Below are positions 18,367 to 28,200 of a DNA stretch of 64,000 nucleotides, piece by piece. Under the pieces are notes generated by a model. The model did no database searches and was not told the origin of the DNA. It worked only from the letters and a program-made list of their open reading frames with translations. Location: NCBI GenBank assembly GCA_022825235.1, contig JAJDYI010000049.1, forward strand, positions 33,537-97,536, in the 5' to 3' direction. This DNA comes from Alphaproteobacteria bacterium (GTDB taxonomy: Bacteria; Pseudomonadota; Alphaproteobacteria; TMED109). The translations under genes were made by a program, and so were the position numbers. Position 1 is the first letter of the stretch; every line of letters starts with the position of its first letter.

Positions 18367-19103
18367 GCGTCGGTAGCGACGCCTGGTGGAATCCGTGGCA
18401 CGAGACGGACGGCTCGCTCATCCTGCACGTCGACCTCGGGCCCGACCCGGACCGCGAACAACAGGCACTCGCTTTACTCGACCGTGATGAGCAGGCGCGG
18501 TGGAAGCGGTTCCTGGTCAAGGAAGCCCAGCGGCAATATGCGCTTTGCCGCGCGGCGCTGAGGATCAACCTGTGCGAGCGGCTGGGCTGTCGCAACCGGG
18601 AACTGTCCTTCGGTTATCTCGAGCACGGCAAGCCCTTCGCGAAGGTAAACGGAGCGCCGGCTGACGTGAGCTTCAATGTGAGCCACAGCGGTCAGCACGG
18701 CCTGATCGGATTCGCGCAGCGGGACGAATTCGGGGTGGATCTGGAAGTGCGCACGCCGGGCAGGGATTTCGACGGAATCGGGAGCTCCGTCTACGGCCCG
18801 CGGGAGCAGCTCGTCCTGGCGGCCGCCGCCGGACACGACAAGGCGGTTTTGTTCTATCGGCTCTGGAGCCTGAAGGAGGCGCTCATCAAGGCATTGGGCA
18901 CCGGCTTCTCGCTGAGCCCCTACCGTTTCGAGGTGCCGAGACCGATGCTCGAGGGCGAACAGTCCGCGGTGTTCCGTTTCCCGCACCGGCCGTCCGACGC
19001 GTTCTGGCTGGAGGATCTCGGCGAACCCCGATTCGCCGCTGCACGGGCCTACCGCTTGCCGACGGGAGAAGGCGCCTCCAGCAGCGCACGCGACCAGAGC
19101 TGA
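18363..19103 (+). CDS. Sfp-type 4'-phosphopantetheinyl transferase
   Basis: 246 residues, the larger Sfp/Gsp class used for secondary-metabolite carrier proteins. Seen: FLVKEAQRQYALCRAALR at the N-terminal pseudo-half, FNVSHSGQHGLIGF (coenzyme A binding), FGVDLEVRTPGR with the Mg-binding Asp-x-Glu, and the W-x3-KEA-x3-K signature in WSLKEALIKALGTGF. It converts apo-ACP to holo-ACP. The obvious clients are the ACP of the polyketide synthase converging on it and the discrete ACP at 32867. Start is the ATG overlapping the upstream stop. Confidence 0.95.
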   Translation: MSVGSDAWWNPWHETDGSLILHVDLGPDPDREQQALALLDRDEQARWKRFLVKEAQRQYALCRAALRINLCERLGCRNRELSFGYLEHGKPFAKVNGAPADVSFNVSHSGQHGLIGFAQRDEFGVDLEVRTPGRDFDGIGSSVYGPREQLVLAAAAGHDKAVLFYRLWSLKEALIKALGTGFSLSPYRFEVPRPMLEGEQSAVFRFPHRPSDAFWLEDLGEPRFAAARAYRLPTGEGASSSARDQS

Positions 19104-19105
19104 AG

Positions 19106-19158
19106 CAGAATTGCGACCGGAACTTCCGCGATTCCGGTGCGGCCCCGGTCAAGTTCTG
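19106..19158. terminator. Possible bidirectional terminator between PPTase and PKS genes
   Basis: Imperfect inverted repeat: CAGAA...GACCGG on the left, CCGGTC and AAGTTCTG on the right, between the two converging stop codons. There is no T-run, so it could also act only as an RNA-stabilising hairpin. Confidence 0.3.
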
Positions 19159-19222
19159 CCGCGGCGGCAGTCATGGCAATCTCCGGCACTTGAGCGCGCC
19201 GTGGCGGAGCCCGTCGCTCACG

Positions 19223-22200
19223 TCAATTGATCCAGTAGCGCTGACGCTCGAACGGATAGCCCGGCAGCGCGATCCGACGTCGGATTTCACCCGCGAAAAG
19301 ACCTGCGAAGGACAGCGCGAGCCCGGCCTCGTAGGCCCCGGCGACCGCGTCGACGAAGTCACCCGATCCCGCCGCCGGCATTTCATCGCCGCCCGTAGAC
19401 CGTCCGAGGCTGGACAGAACCACCGGCGTGTCGGTGTTGCCGGCCGCCTGTGGCGAGGCCGATCTCATCAATTTCCCCAATCCCGCGGATGGGCCGGTCT
19501 CCACGACCACATCAACATCCAACGCCGCCAGTGTTCTGACGCAACGCTCAACCGGGGCAGGATCGTCCGCCGCGCGCTGGCGCCAGTACGACGCATCCAG
19601 GGCTTCATCGGCCGCCACCGCACGACCCGATGCGGCGCTCACCAGCGTGATCGACGGCGCACCCATGACAACACCTTCCGATGCCGCGCCCGGATCGTCC
19701 GATGCCGCGGCCAGGCGCAGGCCATCCTCCAGGCCAAACACGCCGGATGCCTGCGCCGCCGCGAGTTCTCCGGCACCGTGCCCAACGACTACGCTCGGCC
19801 GTACGCCGATGCTCGACCACAAGGCAGTGAGCGCGCATTCCAGCGCATAGATCGCCGGTCGCCTCCACAGCGGATCGCTCAGGTCTCCCGCCGCACCCGA
19901 CCGTCCAAATATCGTGTCCAGCAGTGAAGCGCCCCGAAGCTCGCCCAGTACCTCCTCGCAGCGGTCGAGTACCGACCGCACCACGGGCTCGCTCGCGTAC
20001 AGGGCCTCGCCTGCCCCAAGCCACTGGCTCCCCTGATCGGTGTAAGCGAACGCAACCTTCGTCCCTGTCCCTGGCGCCGGTCCCGCGTCTCCTGCCGCGA
20101 GCACTTGCAGCCCGTCTCGTAGCGATCCGACATCGCTGAACACCACCGCAGCGCGACAGTCGAAGTGGCTTCGCCCTGCCCCGGCGGTCCAGGCCATGTC
20201 CGAGAGCGTCAGATCGGATGCCGCCCCGTCGAGCGCCTGCGCCGAATCCCGTTCGTCGAGCCACGCGAGATAGCGGCCCGCCAGCCTCCGGAGCGCCCTC
20301 TCCGACTTGCCGGAAAGCGGCAGAAGCCGCGCCGCGCGCGCAGCGAGCCCACTGTCGGCACCCGGCGGCATTGCAACGTCGTCCGGCAGCGCGACAGCAA
20401 CCGGCCTTGGCGCGCCGACGGCCCAACGGGCCTCGCCTCGGCTCAGTGAACTGTTGTCCGGGGCGTCGTAGCCCTCCACCACGACATGTGCATTCGTCCC
20501 GGAAATCCCGAAAGCACTGACACCCGCCCGCGGCGGCCGGCCAAGCTCGCCAGGCCAGGTTGTCGCCTCCGAGACCACCCGCACTGGCAACTGGTCCCAG
20601 TCCACGTGCGGATTCGGGTCCCGAAAATGCAGTTGCCTCGGGATCACGCCGTGGCGCATGGCCAGAACAACCTTGATTAGCCCGGCGACTCCCGCGGCTG
20701 ATTCCAGATGGCCGATGTTGGTCTTGACCGAGCCGATCAGCAACGGACGATCCTTGGCGCGTCCCTGGCCGTAAACCGCCGCGGCAGCCTGCACCTCGAT
20801 CGGGTCGCCCAGCGCCGATCCCGCCCCGTGCGCTTCCAGGTAGTCCACCTCGGAGGCCGCAACGCCTGCCTCCGACAGCGCTTCCTCGATCACCCGCTCC
20901 TGTGCCGGGCCGTTCGGCACCGTCGGTCCTGCGCTGACCCCGTTCTGGTTGACCGCCGCCCCCCGGATCACTGCCCAGATGCGGTCGCCGTCGGTTTCCG
21001 CCTCCTCCAGTCGCTTCAGGACCACCATGCCGCATCCTTCGCTGCGCACGAAGCCGTCCGCCGCGGCGTCAAAGGTCCTGCAGCGCCCCTCCCTGGACAG
21101 CATCCCGAGCGCCGCCATTTCGCTGGTCAGTCCGGACGAAAGGACCGCGCTCACGCCGCCAACAAGGGCAAGGTCCACCTCTCCGCGCCGCAAGCCTGCG
21201 ACCGCCTGCTGGACCGTGACCAGCGAAGCCGCGCAGTTGAGCATCGCCGGGATCGCTGGTCCCGTGAAGCCCAGCTTGAACGCAATGCTGCCGACGGCGG
21301 CGCTGCTGGCCGTCCCGAGATAGTTGAGGCCCTTGCCATCCGCCATCATCAGGTCGCGGTACTCGCTGGTCGCGATGCCGGCGTAAACCCCGGTGCGGCT
21401 GCCCTTTAACCCGTCGGGATCGACCCCTGCGTCTTCGAGCGCCCGCCAGCTCGTTTCCAGGAGCAATCGCTGCTGCGGGTCCATCCCGCGCGCGCTGATC
21501 GGCTGGATCCCGAAGAAGCGCGTGTCGAACTGGTCGATCTCGTCGACGAATCCGCCATGTTGCCAGGCGCCGTCCACGATCGCAGGGTCGCCGGCGACGC
21601 CGGACCAGGGCCCCTTGTCCTGCCGCCCGTTTGTCACCGCATCGTGGCCGGATTCAAGCTGGCGCCAAAAGCTGGCAAGGTCCGGCGCGCCCGGGAAGCG
21701 GCACGCCATGCCGATGATCGCGATGCCGTCATCCCCGCGCGGCACGGGCGGTTGCGGGCTCGGTTCCGGCCCTGCCTCGGGCGCGGGGGCCGCCTCATCG
21801 AGCGCGTCCACGAGATGGCGGGCGAGATCGGCGATGGTCGGGTAGTCGAACACCAGCGTGTTCGGCGCCGTATAGGTTGCGGAGAAGGCCCGGTTCAGAC
21901 GATTCCGCAACTCGACCGCCACCAGGGAGTCCATTCCCAGGTCGAAGAATCCTACCGTCGATGCCGGCGCTGACGGAAGCCTCAGCACCGCTTGCACTTC
22001 CCGCTGGAGGAAGGACACCAGCAGGTCTTCGCGCCCGGCCGGCGGGGTGGCGCCAAGCTGGACAAGCAAGTCTTCGGACAAGGACTCTTCGTCGTCATCC
22101 GTGGCGACGGCGAGCAAGTCCTCCAGCACGGACGGACGGCTTCCGAGGGAGTCTCCGAATACGGGCCAGTCCACCGCTGCCACCACGGCGTTCGTCGCGT

Positions 22201-25200
22201 CCTGCCGCAGCAGACGTTCAAGCGCCTTGAAGCCCTGCTCCGGCGTGAACCAGCCGGTGCCGGATGCCTCCCGCCGCCCGGCGATCCGTTCCCGCTGCTC
22301 CTCCGCCTCGCCCAGCTCCGACCAAGCGCCCCAGGCAATGGCCTGCCCCGGGAGCCCGAGCGCACGCCGGTGCGCAGCGAGCTGATCGAGGAAGGCGTTG
22401 GCGGCCGCGTGGTTGGCCTGGCCAGGATTGCCCAGAATCCCGGCGACGCTCGAGAACAGGACGAACATGTCCAGGTCGCGATCTACCGTCGACCGGTGCA
22501 GGTGCCAAGCCCCCAGCATCTTCGGCCACAGGACGGTTTCGAAGCTCTCCCAGCTCTGGTTCCCGAGGGCCGCGTCCGAAAGCACGCCGACGCTGTGGAT
22601 GACCCCGGCGAGCGGCGGCAGGGTTCCGTCCATCCGTGCCAGCATGGCATCCAGCGCATCGGTGTCGGTCACGTCGGCAAGCTCGACCTCGATCCTGAAG
22701 CCGCGGGCGCGCAGCGCCCCGATCGCCTCTTCCGACGCCGCGTCCGGCGGCCTGCGGCCATTCAGCACGATCGTTCCCGCGCCGTGCTCGGCCAGCCATC
22801 CGGCGAGGGCGCAGCCGATGCCGCCCAGGCCGCCGGTCACAAGATAAGTCCGGTCCTGCCGCAGCTGGCCGGTCTCAAGCGACGACGTCGTAAGCACGAT
22901 CTTGCCGATGTGCCGTGCCGCGCGCATGTAGCCCATCGCTGCGCTGGTCTCCGCGAGGGGCCATCTCGTGTGCCTGAGCGGCGCCAGCTCTCCCGCGGCA
23001 ATTCGATCCAGTACGTCCCTCAAAGCTGCGCCTGGCCGCGCCGGATCCTGCGTCTTCAGGGTGTAGAGATCGAGGATCGAATAGGCGACGTCCGGGCGCA
23101 GCGCGCTCATCTCGTCCTCGCTCAGGATGTCCCGTCTGGCGAGCTCCACGAAGCGGCCGCCCTCCGCGAGGCAGGCGAGGCTCGCCTCGATGAAGCCCTC
23201 ACCCGTCAGGCTGTTCAGGACCACGTCGACCCCGGCGCCGTCCGTTGCGTCGAGGATTTCCTGACCGAACGCGGTCGAGCGGCTGTCGAACACGTGCTCG
23301 ACGCCGAGGGAGCGGAGATAGGCCTGCTTGGGTGAACTCGCGGTGGCGAACACCTCCGCGTCAGCCACCTGCGCCAGCTGGATCGCCGCAAGCCCCACGC
23401 CGCCGGCGCCGGCGTGAATCAGCACCCGGTCGCCGGCTTTCAGCCCGGCGAGCTCGTATGACAGCGCGCAGGTCACGAACACCGAAGGGATCGTGGCAAG
23501 TGCCGCAGCCGACACGCCCGGCGGCGCCGGCGCCACCAGCTCCTCGGGAGTCACCACCTCCGGTCCGAACGTGCCGAACGCGAAACCGGCCACGCGGTCG
23601 TCGACCGAGAAGGAAGCGACGTCGGACCCTGTTTCGACAACACGGCCGCAAAACTCCTCGCCGAGCAGCCCCTCTTCGACCAGCCCCATCGCCCGGAACA
23701 CATCAAGGAAATTGAGTCCGCAGGCTTCGACCGCGACGCGCACTTCCTTCGGCTCCAGACTGCGCGCGGTCAGCGGCTGCACCTGCAGCGATTCGATCGC
23801 GCCACCCTCATCGGGTGCCAACACCCAGCCCGCTTGCTCCGGCAGGGCGATACGTTCCATGCCGGATCCGGCCCGAACGAGCCGGGCCGCTTGGCGGCGT
23901 CCCTGGCGATACGCGATGTGGTTCTCGTTATCAGCGAACAGCAGCTCTTCCGCGAGCGCGGCCTGCGGCTCCACGGCCTCCGGGTCGAGATCGAGCATCC
24001 GGGATTGCAGTTGGGGCGCTTCTCGCACCACCACCCTGCCGAAGCCCCAAAGGGCGGCACCGGCCAACTGCCCGGTCCGCTCCCGTTCCAGCACTTGCGC
24101 ACCGCGGGTGACGAACCACACGCCTTTCTCGGGCACAACGTCCGCGTCCGAGATTCCTTGCGCGAGTGCGAGCGCGCTCGCCGCCGTCCGCTTCGCGTCC
24201 GCCGCCATGTCAGCGGTCGAAGCGTCCATCCCGTGGCCGTCCTGAGAAACGAGGTGCACCGCGCCGGCGAAGGGTACGTCCGGGGGCAAACCTTCGATGA
24301 GCGATCGCCAGGACTCGCGCCGTTCGATCTCCACCGAAGCCGCCACGACCCCGGCCTCGCTCTCCGCCGTCGCGGGGACACCCTCCGGAGCGTCGCCGGC
24401 CAAGACCACCCGCTGATTTTGTGCCGCGAGCTGCGCCGCCAGCGTCGTGGCCAAGCCGCCCCGGTCGGCGGCCAGGATCCAGACACCCTCCGGCAAGTCG
24501 ATCTTCGCCGGACCCTGCGCCACGATGACTCCTCGATCCGGCAGGCCTGCGGCTTCCGACCGGTCCACACCGAGAACTTCGGACTCGGCAAATCCCGAGT
24601 CCGCGAGCGCCTCGCACCAGATGTCGGGCCCCGCGAGGGCGTGGTTGGCACGGTAGCGATCGGCGAAGCGCCACCATCCGTCCAACTGACCGAAGATCAG
24701 GTCCATCCAGCCCCGGCCCCGCTGGTTCTCCAGTGCCACCAGCAGCCCCGACGGGGCCAGGAGCGCCCGGCAGTGGGCAAGCGTCTGGTCCAGATGGCGC
24801 GTGGCGTGCAGCACGTTGGCCGCGATGACCATGTCGTAGGCGTGGGGGTCGAAGCCCTGATCTATCGGATCCTTCTCAATGTCCAGAACCCGGAAGTCGA
24901 TTGAAACGCCGCCCGTGCCGAAACGCGCCTCCGCGTCGGCGAAGAAGCCCGCGGAAATATCCGTGTACATGAGGGCGAACCGGCCTGCCGGAAGCTCCGG
25001 CAGGAAGTGTTCGGTCGCCGAGCCGATGCCAGCACCCACCTCCAGCACGCGTAGCTGCCGTCCGTCCGGCAGTTCCTCCACGAGCGTCCGGACCACCTCG
25101 CCGATCATCCGGTTCGCCGCCCGCCAGACTGGCGCCAGCCGATACAGATCGCCGGCCGTCGGCTCAGCGTCGCCGAACAGCAGCGACAGCGGGTCCTCGT

Positions 25201-28200
25201 TGCCGCGGAGCACCTCCGGCAGGGCGCCCGCGCAGCGCCGAAACAGCCCGATCTCGTTCGCCGCGTGCGGGAAGCGCGTCGTCACCTCGGCCAGAAACGC
25301 CTCGGAATCGCGAGGCATCTTGTCCGGCAGCTGGTCGTCGGCCCCGACCATCACCGCGAAGCCACCGTCTTTCACCTGCAGCACGCCCAAACGGGCCAGA
25401 ATTTCCAGCATCCGGCGAAGCAGATGCACGTGCTCGGGTAGGACTTCGAGACGCTCGCGCAACTCATCCGGGTCCACGGCCGCGCCAGCTTCGCGCTCCC
25501 ACCCTAATGTTTCCAGGGCCGAGAGCGCATAGCACCCGGCCGCCCGTTCCATTTCCCCTTGCAGGTCTATTTCGTCCGCGACCTTGACTCCCTCATCGGT
25601 CAGATACCGGGAGAACGGCTGCGAGCGGGCCGCCGCGGCCGACGGGCGCGGAAGAAAATCGGCCGGCAGCATGCCCGGCGGCAGGGCGCGGTCACGCCAT
25701 ACGACTTCGTAGAGCAGCTCCTCCACACCCTCCACGGCGGCAAGCAGCGCACTGCGCGTTGCCCGCTTCACCGTGTACCCGACCAAGGCCCCGATCGGCG
25801 TTCCGCCGATGTCGCAGAGGATGATGTCCGCCGTCATCACCTCCGGCGGACCGGCGTTGTCACTACCCGCTTCACCCTTCATGCGCACATGGCAAAGCAG
25901 CCGGTCCGGCAGCCGGTCCGGCAACGTAAGCCGGTCCCACCCGAAGGGCAGGTAAGTGTCTTCCTCGTTGGATCCGACCGGCCCGCGGGCTGCTCCCATG
26001 ACCTGAAAGCAGCCGTCCAGCAGGAGTGGATGAACGCCTAGCTCACTCGGGCCGACGGAGTCCGGCAGGGATATTTCGCCCAGGGCCTCGCCTGGCTGGA
26101 ACCAGAGCGCCTTCAGCGTGCGGAAGGAGGGGCCGAGATCGATTCCTACCTCCGACTTGGCGCGGTAGTAGGCAGCAAGCTCCACCGGCGCCAAATCGGC
26201 CTTCAGTCGTGCGGGATCCAGCGATTCCGATGCCGGTGGCAGGGTCGAGCCCGGGCTTGCCGAGACCCGGCCCTCCGCGTGCAGCGACCATTCGGCGTCG
26301 TCCGTCCCCCTGCTCAGAATCTGGACACGGCGCCACTCGTCCTCTCCGGCACTAGCCAGCTGCACCTGCACGCGACGACCATCTTCTGCGCTTCCCCCTG
26401 TGACGCCCTTCTCCCCCGGAAAGACAAGCGCACTCCGCATCTGGAAGTCCTCGACGACAGCCGGGCCGGGGGTCTCGGCGGTGCAGGCCGCGACCGCCAT
26501 GGCGCCGTAGAGCGCGCCAGGCGCCACCAGCCGGTCGAACACGCGGTGGTCACCGAGCCATGCCGGGTCCGAGGGGAACAAGTCGGTGTCGAAGCTGATC
26601 ACGCCGCTCGCGGAATCGTGTCGCACACCCAGCAACGGGTGACCGGTCCCCGATCGCCGCCTCCTGCGTGCCTCGACCCAGTAGCGCTCGCGCTGGAATG
26701 GATAGCCCGGCAGCGCAATACGGCTGCGCAACTCGCCGGCAAAGAGCCCTTCGAAGCGTATTGGAAGCCCCGCCTCGTAGGCCGCGGCGACGGCCTCCAC
26801 GAAGCCGCCCCCGGACCCCGGCAACGGTTGCTCCTCACCGGTTGCCGGACGCTTGAGACTAGACATCACCGCCGGGGTCTGGGACCCAGCCGCATCCGGC
26901 CAGGCAAGCGTGGTCATCGGCCCCAGCACCGCGTGCGGACCGACTTCCACGATCGCCTCAACCGACAGCCCCGCCAGCGCTTCCACGCAGGTGCGGAACG
27001 CCACCGGCGCGCGCATCTGCTGCCGCCAATACGCCGCATCCAGGGCCTCGCCCGAACCGACCGGGAGACCGGTGAGATTGCTGACAAAGGGAAGCGTCGG
27101 AGGTGCGAAGGCAAGTTTCGAGAGGGCTGCCTCCAAGTCGTCCATCGCGGGCTCGATCATGGCGCTGTGGTAGGCAGGGCTCTTCCGCAGCCGCGCGACC
27201 CGGATGTTGGCCGCCTCCAGACGATCGAGGATCGCGGCGATTTCCGCTGCCGGGCCACTGATGACCTGGTGCGCCCCGTTGTCGGCGGCAATGCAGAGGC
27301 CGACGCCCTGCGAAGCCCCATTGTGTTCATCCAGGGCCTCCGAGACGCGGGCGGCCGGTGCAAACACCGCCGCCATCGCGCCCTCACCGGGCAACGCCCC
27401 GATCAGCGAACCGCGCAACGCCGCAAGACGAAGCCCGTCCTCCAGGCCGAACACACCCGCGGCATGCGCCGCCGCGATCTCTCCCAGGCTGTGCCCCAGC
27501 ACCACGGACGGCTGGATACCCAGACTCGACCAGAGCTCCGTCAGCGCGCATTCAAGCGCGTAGATCGCCGGCTGTTTCCACTGCGGATCGTCCAAGTCTC
27601 CCGCGGCGCCGGAACGACCGAACATCACGTCGAGCAGCGAGGCGCCACGGTCCTTCCGGAGTACCTCCTCGCACCGGTCGAGCACCGCGCGCACCACCGG
27701 CTCGCTGTCGTAGAGTGCGGCGCCCATACCCGGCCACTGACTGGCCTGTCCGGTGTAGACGAACGCCACCTTCGAGGCCTCGCGGGATGGCGGACCGTCG
27801 CCCGCATCAGCGATCGCCCGCAGCCCGTCGCGCAGCGACTCCGCGTCGTGAAACGCCACCCCCGCGCGGTGGCTGAAGTGGCTCCGCCCGATGCTGGCCG
27901 ACCAAGCCATGTCGGGGAGCAGGGCACCGGACACCGCGTCCCCGCCCGCGAGTGCTGTCTCCTCTTCGTCAAGCCATGCCAGATAGCGCCCCGCCAGGTC
28001 GCGAAGCGCAGCGCCTGACTTCCCGGAAAGCGGCAGCAGGCGTGTCCTTCGGGGGGCAAGTCCGCCCTCCGCCCCCAACGGGGCGACGGAGCCAGGCAGT
28101 GAAACCGCGATCGGCCGGGGAGCGCCGGCGACCCGACCCTTCCCGTCGAGGCTCGACACGGAACCGCCGGGCGGGACATATCCCTCCAGCACGACATGGG

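Noticed and set aside
21992..28018. Long plus-strand open frames opposite the PKS gene (up to 579 codons)
   Set aside because: They are antisense shadows of a GC-rich gene with strong codon bias; translations are Arg/Pro/His-rich with no motifs, while the minus strand gives continuous PKS domains.
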